This document shows, one piece after another, positions 1-6,370 of a DNA stretch of 12,081 bases. Position 1 is the first letter of the stretch, and the number at the start of each line of letters is the position of its first letter. The DNA is taken from positions 1-12,081 of the forward strand of contig CALJXB010000258.1 of NCBI GenBank assembly GCA_937974415.1, given 5' to 3'. The stretch comes from an uncultured Kiloniellales bacterium (GTDB lineage: Bacteria; Pseudomonadota; Alphaproteobacteria; Kiloniellales; JAKSDN01). The translations under genes were made by a program, and so were the position numbers. Under the pieces are notes generated by a model, which was not told the DNA's origin, searched no databases, and worked only from the letters and a program-made list of their open reading frames with translations.

Positions 1-2
1 AG

Positions 3-362
3 GCGACCCAGCGCAACGAGTGCCAGTACTGCGTGGTCCAGCACGAGCGGGTCTCCGAGATGCTGGGCATGGAGGCGGACAAGATCGCAGACTTGGAGGG
101 CGAGCGGTACAAGAGCAGTCCCCACTTCAGCGACGGCGAGCGTGCCCTCATCGACCTCACGGTCCAGATCGGCGAGGACGCGAACCGCATTCCCAAGGAG
201 CTCTGGGAGCGGGTGCACGCCCACTGGAGCGAGCCCCAGATCGTCGAGGCGGTCTTCACCATCACCACCTACATCATGGTCTCCAAGTTCGGCGACGCCC
301 TCGGCATCGAGCTCGAGCCCATGTTCGATGGCGTGAAGCCGATCCTCACCGTGCGTCACTGA
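3..362 (+). CDS. Carboxymuconolactone decarboxylase (AhpD-like) family protein, 5' partial
   Basis: The gene is cut by the left edge; its open frame runs from base 3 to the TGA at 360-362. The visible start of the frame reads ATQRNECQYCVVQHE. This contains the C-x-x-C-x-x-x-H signature (C7, C10, H14 of the visible part) of AhpD-like CMD proteins, where the cysteine pair and histidine form a thiol redox or peroxidase centre. The rest is helical and ends with the typical QIVEAVFTITTYIMVSKFGD segment. The family is usually 150-200 residues, so roughly the first third is missing. GTG at 33 is an internal valine, not a start, because it lies inside the motif. The substrate cannot be read from sequence; a general antioxidant or hydroperoxide role is family knowledge. 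The 3' end overlaps the convergent DUF1194 gene by 17 bp, and a decayed copy of this 3' end lies at 4347-4410. Confidence 0.88.
   Translation, partial: ATQRNECQYCVVQHERVSEMLGMEADKIADLEGERYKSSPHFSDGERALIDLTVQIGEDANRIPKELWERVHAHWSEPQIVEAVFTITTYIMVSKFGDALGIELEPMFDGVKPILTVRH
346..362. other. 17-bp tail-to-tail overlap of CMD and DUF1194 genes
   Basis: The TGA of the CMD gene (360-362, plus) and the TGA of the DUF1194 gene (348-346, minus) enclose 17 bases coding on both strands: LTVRH-stop one way, SDAR-stop the other. No intrinsic terminator is visible between the two genes. Confidence 0.85.
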
Positions 363-1101
363 GGGCGGCGCTCGGCGGCGTGGTCGCCACGGTGAAGCCG
401 GAGATTTCCTGCAGCAGCTTGTCGCGCATGGCCTCGGCGAAGTCCTCGTAGGACCCAGCGGTCAGGACGAAGGCGCCTGGACCGCCGATCAGGTGAGCGG
501 CGTAGTAGAGGCCCAGTTCCGGCTTTTCGTTGAGGATGGCGAGGCCGTTGATGGTGACGCCCCGTTCGACCGCCCGGTCCCGTTCCCGGCGCGGGCTGAG
601 GCCGGTGAAGCCGTCGCCCGAGACGTCGATCACCTTGCGCCGGCCCTCGAAGCGGTTAGCCTCGATCTCGGCGAGAGCGGTGCGCACGGCGCCGCCCAGG
701 CTGGTGCCGCCGGTCAGGAGGCGCGCGGAGGACGCCACGGCGGCGGCGAGGCGGTCGATGTCCTGGCCGCCGGCGGCCCCCGTGATCCGCGTCCACTCGA
801 CGGCCAGGCGCTGCATGCGGCCGCCGGACCACTGCAGGACGGCAACGGCGAGGCCCGGCTCGCCCAGGTCGGCGATGGCCTTGCGGACCGCCGGGTCCCG
901 GAAAGCCAGGGCGATGCCCCGGCGCTGCAGGTCGAACTCCTCGGCGCTGACGCTGGACGAGCTGTCGAGCGCCAGGACCAGCTCCAGGGCCACCGGCTCG
1001 CCCTCCTGGGCCAGGGCCAAGCCGAGGCCGACGATCAGGCCGGCGGCGGCCAGGAGGCTCCCGAGCGGCCCGGCCTTCGGCGGTTTGGGCGGCGGCGGCA
1101 T
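346..1101 (-). CDS. Secreted DUF1194 protein with von Willebrand A-like fold
   Basis: This 251-residue protein starts with a proline/lysine-rich N-terminus and a hydrophobic segment (about residues 13-31) ending in ALAQ, which looks like a signal peptide or anchor. It continues directly into a VWA-like domain. The metal-ion site (MIDAS) is visible: DSSSS at 46-50, GGTS around 131-134 and DVSGDG at 159-164. The C-terminal GGPGAFVLTAGSYEDFAEAM block (about 206-225) is characteristic of DUF1194. Members are exported and of unknown function; metal-dependent protein binding is the family inference. ATG at 1101 is preceded by AGGA (minus strand, 1109-1112) with a 7-nt gap, supporting this start. 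The gene converges on the CMD gene with overlapping stops. A fragment of the same C-terminus is duplicated and frameshifted near 4411-4525. Confidence 0.87.
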   Translation of the reverse strand: MPPPPKPPKAGPLGSLLAAAGLIVGLGLALAQEGEPVALELVLALDSSSSVSAEEFDLQRRGIALAFRDPAVRKAIADLGEPGLAVAVLQWSGGRMQRLAVEWTRITGAAGGQDIDRLAAAVASSARLLTGGTSLGGAVRTALAEIEANRFEGRRKVIDVSGDGFTGLSPRRERDRAVERGVTINGLAILNEKPELGLYYAAHLIGGPGAFVLTAGSYEDFAEAMRDKLLQEISGFTVATTPPSAALSDAR

Positions 1102-1114
1102 GGCGGAATCCTAG

Positions 1115-1140
1115 GCCGGCGGGTTCGCGAGGGCCAGCGC
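1115..1140. repeat. GC-rich GCCGGCGGG...GCCAGCG unit, copy 1
   Basis: GCCGGCGGG then GGGCCAGCGCTGGCGAT, related to the units at about 4517 and 6377. It lies just upstream of the DUF1194 start. Confidence 0.45.
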
Positions 1141-1202
1141 TGGCGATCAGATCCCTTCCTGCACTGCCAAGACTGGCCCGGCATTCGCGCCGGAGCCCCG
1201 GC

Positions 1203-1246
1203 ATGCCCCCGTATTTGGGTGTGTGCCCGCCAGAGCTACGGGGCAT
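1203..1246. other. Composite inverted repeat (hairpin) upstream of rhlE
   Basis: ATGCCCCCGTA (1203-1213) pairs with TACGGGGCAT (1237-1246) with one bulged C. Within the loop, GGG (1217-1219) can pair with CCC (1226-1228). An A-run follows on the plus strand, so neither strand gives the hairpin-then-U pattern of an intrinsic terminator. It sits just upstream of the putative helicase promoter and may be an operator or structured DNA/RNA; its function is unknown. Confidence 0.5.
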
Positions 1247-1261
1247 AAAAAACTGATTTAC

Positions 1262-1291
1262 TTGACAAATCGGGCAAGGGGGTCCATCTAA
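1262..1291 (+). promoter_or_regulatory. Candidate sigma-70 promoter of rhlE
   Basis: A perfect -35 hexamer TTGACA lies at 1262-1267. The -10 at the proper distance is poor (CATCTA 1285-1290, or ATCTAA one base on). It is placed in the only AT-richer part of the gap and faces the helicase. Support is the -35 only. Confidence 0.35.
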
Positions 1292-1453
1292 CCGCAGTAC
1301 ATTGTCTCGCGATTGCGCGAAGCGCCACTCTTCTGCGGCGCCATTTCCCGGGAACAATCATCAAGAATCAGCCCGCTCCGGCCGCGCCCGGGGCAGGGCG
1401 AAACGCCAGGGCCGGGCCGCGTCGAGAACGCCATCCCGCGCTAACTGGCGCAT

Positions 1454-1458
1454 AAGGA
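1454..1458 (+). promoter_or_regulatory. Ribosome binding site deciding the TTG start of rhlE
   Basis: AAGGA at 1454-1458 lies 10 nt before the TTG at 1469. No in-frame ATG or GTG gives the expected N-terminus, and the first residues from TTG ([11 protein letters not shown]) align with the start of RhlE-type helicases. The TTG is therefore taken as the start. Confidence 0.6.
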
Positions 1459-1468
1459 TACAACCACC

Positions 1469-2755
1469 TTGACCATTATCAGTTTCTCGGACCTCGGCTT
1501 GGCCGATCCGATCCAGCTTGCGTTGAACGCCAGAAACCATGTCGTCCCGACGCCGATCCAGGCGCGGGCCATCCCCGAACTGCTCGCCGGCCGGGATATG
1601 CTGGGCATCGCCCAGACCGGCACCGGCAAGACCGCGGCCTTCGCGCTGCCCATTCTCCACCAGCTTTCCAGAAAACGCGGACACAACGGACGGTGCAGCC
1701 CGCGCGCCTTGATCCTGGCGCCGACCCGCGAACTCGCGATCCAGATCGGCGACGAGTTCCGCGCCTACGGCAAGCATCTGCATCTGCGCCAGACGGTGAT
1801 CGTCGGCGGCGTCAGCCAGAAGCCGCAGGTTGACGCCTTGCGCCGCGGCGTCGAAATAGTCGTCGCCACGCCCGGACGCCTGCTCGACCTCCTGGGCCAG
1901 GGGCGACTCGGGCTCGAGGCGGTCGAGTTCTTCGTCCTCGACGAGGCCGACCGGATGCTCGACATGGGCTTCGTGCGCGACGTCCGGAAGATCATCTCGG
2001 CCTTGCCCAAGACCCGCCAGTCGCTGCTGTTTTCCGCCACCATGCCGAACGAAGTCGCACGCCTCTCGAGCGAGATCCTGGCTGACCCGGTCCGCGTCGA
2101 GGTGACGCCTCAGGCCACGCCGATCGAGCGCCTCGAGCAAAAAATCTACCACGTGGACGCTGCCGGCAAGCGCGCCTTACTCGCCAAAATATTGAACGAC
2201 TCGGCACTATCGCGGGTGATCGTGTTCACCCGCACCAAGCACCGCGCCAACCGCGTCGCCGATCACCTCGCCAAGAACGGCGTGGCCGCCGAGGCGATCC
2301 ATGGCAACAAGTCCCAGGGCGCCCGCCAGCGCGCCCTAAACCAGTTCCGCGCCGGCGGCGCACGGGTCCTGGTGGCGACCGATATCGCGGCGCGTGGCAT
2401 CGATGTCGACGGCGTCACCCATGTCATCAACTTTGAGCTGCCCAACGAGTCGGAAAGCTATATCCATCGCATCGGACGCACGGCGCGCGCCGGCGCCGGC
2501 GGGGTGGCGATTTCGTTCTGCGACCCGAGTGAGCGCGCCTACCTGAGCGGCATCGAACGCCTGATCCGGCGCCGGCTGACGGTGATCGGAGACGAGCCCG
2601 CCGTGGCGGCTGTGGCAGCGGCGCCCAACGGGTGCGGCAAGGCCAAGAAGGCCGGTGGTCAGCCCTGGCGCAAGCGCTACCGGCCCCACGCAAAGGTCGA
2701 AATCGCCAACGACCAGCGCCCATCCCGGTCGCGGCGGCGCAGGCGGGCTGCTTGA
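1469..2755 (+). CDS. rhlE: DEAD-box ATP-dependent RNA helicase, RhlE type
   Basis: This 428-residue protein has the complete set of helicase motifs: Q motif (F6 ... PTPIQ 27-31), motif I AQTGTGKT 48-55, Ia PTRELA 85-90, Ib TPGR 134-137, DEAD 158-161, SAT 189-191, [10 protein letters not shown] 303-312 and HRIGRTAR 333-340. The last 40 residues are a basic, arginine-rich tail (RSRRRRRAA end) as in RhlE-family proteins, likely for RNA binding. It unwinds short RNA duplexes in ribosome assembly or RNA decay in the cytoplasm; that role is family knowledge. Its TTG start, long leader and own terminator suggest a separately controlled, monocistronic gene. Some relatives are cold-induced, which the sequence alone does not show. 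The family is certain; the symbol rests on overall resemblance to RhlE rather than to DeaD, SrmB or RhlB. Confidence 0.93.
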   Translation: MTIISFSDLGLADPIQLALNARNHVVPTPIQARAIPELLAGRDMLGIAQTGTGKTAAFALPILHQLSRKRGHNGRCSPRALILAPTRELAIQIGDEFRAYGKHLHLRQTVIVGGVSQKPQVDALRRGVEIVVATPGRLLDLLGQGRLGLEAVEFFVLDEADRMLDMGFVRDVRKIISALPKTRQSLLFSATMPNEVARLSSEILADPVRVEVTPQATPIERLEQKIYHVDAAGKRALLAKILNDSALSRVIVFTRTKHRANRVADHLAKNGVAAEAIHGNKSQGARQRALNQFRAGGARVLVATDIAARGIDVDGVTHVINFELPNESESYIHRIGRTARAGAGGVAISFCDPSERAYLSGIERLIRRRLTVIGDEPAVAAVAAAPNGCGKAKKAGGQPWRKRYRPHAKVEIANDQRPSRSRRRRRAA

Positions 2756-2793
2756 TCGGGCCGAACCGCCACCACGGTTTCATCACAGTGAGG

Positions 2794-2818
2794 CGGCGGT
2801 CCAATGGGCCGCCGTTTT
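2794..2818 (+). terminator. Intrinsic terminator of rhlE
   Basis: A 9-bp stem (2794-2802 with 2806-2814, one U-G pair) closes a 3-nt AAT loop and is followed directly by TTTT (2815-2818). It begins 38 bp after the helicase stop codon. Confidence 0.85.
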
Positions 2819-3140
2819 CCGTGTCCTGCTCGCATATCCTGAAAGGGACCGCACCGTGTACATCACCACGGCTGACCCATAACCTCCGCCCTCGCGGGTC
2901 AAGCTGACGATTTCCGCAAGACTGCAAACATCAATCCGGAATGTCCGCAATTCAGGCAAGACCAGACGTTCGGACTCACCCCTCACAATGTCCAGACATA
3001 GCCATTTTCGGACATCACGATGCGGTTTGCGATGAGCCGCGAGGCCGTTCAATGGTCATGAGGAGACCCGGCGACGGCTCCTCGTTCTCCGATGATAATC
3101 GCCACCGATTCCAGCGCTAACTGATACGGTGCATCTATAT
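2819..3140. other. Gene-free stretch with a decayed dispersed repeat
   Basis: Together with the adjoining terminators this makes a 427-bp gap (2756-3182). No gene is supported. It contains TGACCC/GGGTCA arms (about 2872-2901) and a segment at 2923-2952 resembling 4176-4203. It also has the 7-bp inverted repeat ATGTCCG (2941-2947)/CGGACAT (3009-3015), with another ATGTCC at 2988-2993. Base composition drops towards the cytochrome gene. It looks like old repeat debris rather than a leader. Confidence 0.45.
2923..2952. repeat. Diverged direct repeat, copy A
   Basis: TGCAAACATCAATCCGGAAT and the following bases match 4176-4199 at 19 of 24 positions, and both copies continue into CAATT after a 2-base gap. 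The two copies have the same orientation and bracket the low-GC cytochrome gene. Confidence 0.5.
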
Positions 3141-3143
3141 GAA

Positions 3144-3167
3144 CGGGGGCCAATTACTTGGCCCCCG
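3144..3167. terminator. Strong hairpin at the 3' end of the cytochrome gene, probable terminator
   Basis: A 10-bp perfect stem (3144-3153 with 3158-3167, GC core) has a TTAC loop. Flanking ATAT/ATAT (3137-3140 and 3171-3174) can extend the pairing across mismatches. It lies 15 bp beyond the cytochrome stop codon on the minus strand. The U-tract on either side is weak, so termination may be inefficient or Rho-assisted. Confidence 0.6.
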
Positions 3168-3182
3168 GTGATATGTAACCCC

Positions 3183-3980
3183 TTATTTCGCTGGCAGGGT
3201 TTGGGTGTAGCTCAGCAAATCAACTTGGTCCTGGATCGGAAAGCTCATCATCGCCGGCATTTCAACGCCCGGATGACCGGCTCTAATCTTATGCAGCACC
3301 TCCCAGGGATTCGCTTGGGCCTCGGTTCCAACAAAACCCGGGTCGTCCTCATCACCCCAGTTGAGCGCACGGCCGTCAAACCCGTGGCAGGCAGCGCAAA
3401 CATTTTGGAACATTGGCTTGCCGCGCTCCGTGTCACCTTTCACCGTTTTGTCCGCGTTGATATATTGGCTCGCATCGATCTGTCCATTGCTCACGAAATT
3501 CGCGACACGCCACATGGCATCCTCGGGGATCATGTCGTGCGTTAACCCATGCGTGTCGTTCATGATGATCTTCTGAATCTCCGCCGGGTCTTTACCGGCG
3601 AAAGCACGAACGCCTTTGATCCCAGTTTTGTAAGAGCCCTTGGCGTAGGCCCCGTCTTTGCCCGCATAGTCCCAGCCGTGGCACGACTTGCAGCGCCAGG
3701 TGACCTTTCCCTTCTTCTTGGTGTTCGATGCAGGCCAAGCTGGATGGGTTCCTTCGGGCTCTTCGGCGTCCAGTGAGCTAATCCAGTTGTCATATAGTCT
3801 GGCACCACTGGCAAGCGTCCAGGCATCACTTGGATCGGCCGGAACGCCATAGATGTAGTCTCTATGATATTCCTCGTCTCTCTCCGAAGCAGGCGTCATC
3901 ACAGGCGCTGACACTACAACAAAAGCCCCAAGACACAGGACCTTTACTAGCCCTCTGAGCTGTAGGCTGTTCCGTGACAT
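3183..3980 (-). CDS. Periplasmic diheme c-type cytochrome
   Basis: The protein has 265 residues. A Sec signal peptide (hydrophobic 11-27, cleavage probably near TPAS, about 29-32) is followed by two class-I-like cytochrome domains, each with one covalent heme site: CKSCH 97-101 and CAACH 195-199. Likely distal ligands are M150 (HDMIPE) in domain 1 and M241 or M244/M245 (EMPAMM) in domain 2. It should carry electrons in the periplasm; the partner enzyme is not in the window. Diheme architecture resembles cytochromes of sulfur- and iron-oxidising bacteria, but I cannot assign it to TsdA or any named enzyme. A strong AAAAGGAGG ribosome site (minus, 3987-3995) 6 nt before ATG fixes the start. GC in hand-counted samples is about 52-53 percent against about 75 percent in a sample of the ligase gene, suggesting recent acquisition. 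It has its own anaerobic-type promoter. Confidence 0.9.
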   Translation of the reverse strand: MSRNSLQLRGLVKVLCLGAFVVVSAPVMTPASERDEEYHRDYIYGVPADPSDAWTLASGARLYDNWISSLDAEEPEGTHPAWPASNTKKKGKVTWRCKSCHGWDYAGKDGAYAKGSYKTGIKGVRAFAGKDPAEIQKIIMNDTHGLTHDMIPEDAMWRVANFVSNGQIDASQYINADKTVKGDTERGKPMFQNVCAACHGFDGRALNWGDEDDPGFVGTEAQANPWEVLHKIRAGHPGVEMPAMMSFPIQDQVDLLSYTQTLPAK

Positions 3981-4007
3981 TGCATGCCTCCTTTTAGGAT
4001 GACGCTA

Positions 4008-4049
4008 ATGTTAGAGGCCATTTTGCTTGGGATCTTTGACCTAGATCAG
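4008..4049 (-). promoter_or_regulatory. FNR/FixK-type activator site and -10 element of the cytochrome gene
   Basis: On the minus strand CTGATCTAGGTCAA (4049-4036) fits the TTGAY-N4-RTCAA consensus except at its first base. A -10 hexamer TAACAT (4013-4008) lies 22 nt further on. This is exactly the spacing of a class II FNR/CRP-family promoter (box centred at -41.5) and predicts a start near 4001 with an approximately 20-nt leader including the strong ribosome site. Confidence 0.62.
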
Positions 4050-4175
4050 TCGTTGACAATTCTCGCCGAATGGCAGATTGGGGTCATCTTTTGCCCTTCC
4101 AGGCTCACCGCTCGAACGTCCGTTCCTGGGCGGTAAACGGACCTGGCTCGGAGAAACGTCGGCTTCCCGTAATAT

Positions 4176-4203
4176 TGCAAACATTGAGCTGGAATGCCCA
4201 ATT
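4176..4203. repeat. Diverged direct repeat, copy B
   Basis: This is the counterpart of 2923-2952 (19 of 24 identical in the ungapped part, starting TGCAAACAT and sharing GGAATG). It lies on the far side of the cytochrome gene in the same orientation. Confidence 0.5.
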
Positions 4204-4346
4204 GCGATATTTCAGGCTACGGGATTGCGGGATTGCGGACGGCTCGGGATGTTTGGGAGCCGCCATGTTCAGTCATTGGTGAGTGCTCGCGCCAGCTTAG
4301 AGTATTCCCCCTCTAGGTCGTTATTCTCCCGGGCGAAGGAGCGAAG

Positions 4347-4410
4347 CCCAGATCGTCGAAGCCCTATTCGTCACCGCGACCTACAACATGGTCTCGAAGT
4401 TCGGCGACGC
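4347..4410 (+). pseudogene. Remnant of a CMD-family gene (second copy of 235-298)
   Basis: An ungapped 64-base match to 235-298 (53 identical by hand count) encodes QIVEALFVTATYNMVSKFGD, the C-terminal helix of the CMD family. It has no N-terminus, no CxxC centre, no start codon and no proper end. The frame runs straight into the antisense of the DUF1194 remnant because about 81 bp corresponding to 299-379 are missing. Confidence 0.82.
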
Positions 4411-4525
4411 AGTGGCGACCGTAAATCCGGAGAACGCTCGGAGCAACTTGTCGCATGGCTTGGGCGAAGTCCTCGTAGGACTCGGCGGTCAGGACGAAGC
4501 CGAGGCCCCCGAGCAGGCCGGCGGG
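4411..4525 (-). pseudogene. Remnant of a DUF1194 gene (second copy of about 380-490)
   Basis: Read on the minus strand it gives GFVLTAESYEDFAQAM, matching the C-terminal block of the intact DUF1194 protein. A 2-base deletion (GTCGCATGG against GTCGCGCATGG) then shifts the frame, and KLLRAFSGFTVAT continues in another frame where the intact gene has KLLQEISGFTVAT. A 19-base run is identical (4463-4481 with 436-454). The N-terminal three quarters of the gene, including the MIDAS motif, are absent. The sequence resumes with the GCCGGCGGG unit that in the intact copy lies just upstream of the gene, pointing to one large internal deletion. Confidence 0.8.
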
Positions 4526-4550
4526 CACCCGGGAGCCAGCGTCCTGGCGT
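4517..4550. repeat. GC-rich GCCGGCGGG...GCCAGCG unit, copy 2
   Basis: GCCGGCGGG, 9 bases, then GCCAGCG followed by CCTGGCG. The same arrangement occurs at about 1115-1140 and 6377-6411. It follows the DUF1194 remnant here as it follows the intact gene at 1115. Confidence 0.5.
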
Positions 4551-4608
4551 CTGGATGACCCATAACTCTGGGCCGCAGCGGCGCAGCAAAAATGTCGGGA
4601 TCCGGAAA

Positions 4609-4622
4609 TTGACCTAGCGCAA
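4609..4622 (+). promoter_or_regulatory. FNR/CRP-family-like box upstream of the peptide ligase
   Basis: TTGACCTAGCGCAA has a TTGA-N6-GCAA arrangement and shares its first nine bases (TTGACCTAG) with the cytochrome box at 4036-4049. The -10 at class II spacing (4645-4650, CACAGA) is poor, so use of this site for the ligase is uncertain. Confidence 0.35.
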
Positions 4623-4708
4623 GGCAGATCCCGCAGCGATCCGCCACAGATGGTCGTGCGCTGGGCGGCCCGCGGTTGATATATCCCTCTCACCGACGCA
4701 GGATTCTG

Positions 4709-6313
4709 ATGTCCGACAGCACCTGGCGAAGCGGCCACGTGGTTCCTGTGTCAGTTATGGGAAAGCAAATGGGGAATGCTGCCGCCATACCCATGCCGAG
4801 CCCGGGCTCGCCCGAGGAGCGGGAGGCCTTCCGTCACCTGCAGTCGCGCCTGCCCGACCTCTTTCGCCGGGTCTTTCCGGACCCAAAGGCGCCGCGCACC
4901 GTGCTCATCTGCCCCAGCTTCAGCCTCGACCAGGAGGTGATGTCGAAAATCACCGGGGTCGCCCACTACGAGGAGCGGTTCCTCTGCCTGCTCTTGCTGC
5001 TGCGCTGGCCACGGACCCGCGTGATCTATGTCACGAGTGCGCCCGTATCCGAATCGATCATCGACTATTATCTGCATCTGCTGCCCGACGTGCCCACCCG
5101 GCACGCGCGCCGCAGGCTGACCCTCTTGTGTTGTCACGACCAGTCATCGCAACCCCTGACGGCCAAGATCCTCCGGCAGCCGAGCTTCCTGGCCCAACTG
5201 AGCGAGGCGATCGGAGAGCGAAGCCGGGCCCATATGACCTGCTTCAATGTGACCGGTCTCGAACGGAGCCTGGCGGTGCGCTTGGGCGTTCCGATCTACG
5301 GCTGCGATCCGGACCTTCATCACCTCGGCTTCAAGAGCGATTCGCGCAAGCTGTTCAGAGATGTCGGCGTGCCTCTGCCCGACGGGTTCGAAGACCTGGC
5401 CGATGCGCCGGCGGTGGCCGACGCCCTGGCGGAGCTCAAGGCGCGCAATCCGGAACTGCGCCGCGCCGTGGTGAAACTCAACGAAGGCTTCTCGGGCGAG
5501 GGCAATGCCGTTTTTGCCTTTCAAGGCGCCCCCGAGAAACAGGGTCTCTCGGTTTGGACGCGCGACCGTTTGCCCGATTTGGCGTTCGAGGCGCGCGACA
5601 TGACTTGGGATGCCTACAGCGCCAAGATCCAGGATATGGGCGCCATCGTCGAGGCCTACATCGAGGGCGACGACAAGCGCTCGCCCTCGGCCCAGTTCCG
5701 AATCGACCCGCTAGGCCAGTTGGAAGCGATCTCGACCCACGACCAGATCATGGGCGGCAAGTCGGATCAGATCTTTCTCGGCTGCCGCTTTCCGGCCGAC
5801 GAGAGCTATCGCCTGGAGGTTCAGGCCGAAGGCCTCAAGGCCGCAGAGGCTCTGCGCCAAAAAGGTGTTCTGGGTCGTTTCGGCGTGGACTTCATTTCGG
5901 TCCGCGACGGCGGCCGCTGGCGCCATTACGCCATCGAAGTGAACCTTCGCAAGGGCGGCACGACCCACCCCTTTCTCATGCTCCAGTTCTTGACCGACGG
6001 GAGCTACGACCCGGCCACCGGCCTCTATCACACGCCCGCAGGTCAGCCGCGCTACTACTACGCCTCGGATAACCTGGAAGACCCGAACTACCGAGGCCTC
6101 ACACCCGACGATCTCATCGACATCGCGGTCCTCAACGACTTGCACCTCCACGGAGCGATGCAGCAAGGCGTGGTGTTCCATCTCTTGGGCGCGCTCTGCG
6201 AGTTTGGAAAGCTAGGTGTCGTCTGTGTTGCCGACACTCCGGACCGCGCTCGAGCGCTTTACGAGCAGACCATCGCGGTCCTCGACCGCGAGTCCACCCG
6301 ATCTTCCGCCTGA
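4709..6313 (+). CDS. PGM1-related ATP-grasp peptide ligase
   Basis: The protein has 534 residues from ATG 4709, chosen because AGGA (4700-4703) precedes it by 5 nt. An upstream in-frame TTG at 4676 lacks a ribosome site. Order of parts: a pre-ATP-grasp region (about 60-205, beginning RTVLICPSFSLDQE and ending VPIYGCDPDL), then an ATP-grasp domain with FKSDSRKLF 208-216, AVVKLNEGFSGEGNAVF 253-269 (K256 nucleotide contact), EAYIEG 315-320, GVDF 392-395 and AIEVNLRKGGTTHPF 408-422 (E410 and N412 as Mg ligands). A C-terminal PGM1_C-like domain follows (about 433-528, GVVFHLLGALCEFGKLGVVC). Family knowledge: such enzymes join a carboxylate to an amine via an acyl-phosphate, as the pheganomycin ligase PGM1 does; animal IQCH proteins carry the same module. 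No precursor peptide or transporter lies beside it, so the substrate is unknown. Its GC is high, like the chromosome. Confidence 0.85.
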   Translation: MSDSTWRSGHVVPVSVMGKQMGNAAAIPMPSPGSPEEREAFRHLQSRLPDLFRRVFPDPKAPRTVLICPSFSLDQEVMSKITGVAHYEERFLCLLLLLRWPRTRVIYVTSAPVSESIIDYYLHLLPDVPTRHARRRLTLLCCHDQSSQPLTAKILRQPSFLAQLSEAIGERSRAHMTCFNVTGLERSLAVRLGVPIYGCDPDLHHLGFKSDSRKLFRDVGVPLPDGFEDLADAPAVADALAELKARNPELRRAVVKLNEGFSGEGNAVFAFQGAPEKQGLSVWTRDRLPDLAFEARDMTWDAYSAKIQDMGAIVEAYIEGDDKRSPSAQFRIDPLGQLEAISTHDQIMGGKSDQIFLGCRFPADESYRLEVQAEGLKAAEALRQKGVLGRFGVDFISVRDGGRWRHYAIEVNLRKGGTTHPFLMLQFLTDGSYDPATGLYHTPAGQPRYYYASDNLEDPNYRGLTPDDLIDIAVLNDLHLHGAMQQGVVFHLLGALCEFGKLGVVCVADTPDRARALYEQTIAVLDRESTRSSA

Positions 6314-6370
6314 ACCCAAACTCACGCCGCCTCGATGAGACCGAAGGACGGTGACGGCGAGGCCTTGCTC

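Larger units (their letters stand above)
1102..1468. other. 367-bp intergenic leader between the divergent DUF1194 and rhlE genes
   Basis: This gap has no convincing gene; the open frames crossing it lack family signatures and are shadows. It holds a GCCGGCGGG/GCCAGCG repeat unit (1115-1140), a composite hairpin (1203-1246), a consensus TTGACA hexamer (1262-1267), a small 5-bp hairpin TCGCG-ATTG-CGCGA (1307-1320) and, at the right end, the ribosome site of the helicase. If the -35 is used, the helicase mRNA carries a leader of roughly 170 nt. Confidence 0.6.
4050..4708. other. Decayed intergenic region between cytochrome and ligase genes
   Basis: No intact gene is supported from the cytochrome promoter to the ligase ATG. 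It contains a 7-bp hairpin GTCCGTT/AACGGAC (4118-4142), repeat copy B (4176-4203), a hairpin CGGCTC/GAGCCG (4237-4264), the broken CMD/DUF1194 duplication (4347 to about 4525), a GCCGGCGGG repeat unit and an FNR-like box (4609-4622). It looks like a site of repeated insertion, duplication and deletion. Confidence 0.6.

Noticed and set aside
493..1248. 251-residue plus-strand frame opposite the DUF1194 gene
   Set aside because: No ribosome site or recognisable domain; the minus strand has the MIDAS motif, signal peptide and ribosome site.
1203..1252. Hairpin followed by AAAAAA as an intrinsic terminator
   Set aside because: On the plus strand the hairpin is followed by A, not T; on the minus strand the T-run comes before the hairpin. 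Neither gives a terminator.
2636..2755. Lysine/arginine-rich helicase tail as a frameshift artefact
   Set aside because: Basic, low-complexity C-terminal tails are normal for RhlE-type helicases, and the stop is followed by a proper terminator.
4078..4617. 179-residue open frame through the decayed region
   Set aside because: It crosses the CMD and DUF1194 remnants in a non-homologous frame with no start signal; it is a chance frame in debris.
5128..6072. 314-residue open frame inside the peptide ligase in another frame
   Set aside because: Arg/Gly/Pro-rich composition typical of an out-of-frame shadow; the ligase frame carries all ATP-grasp motifs.
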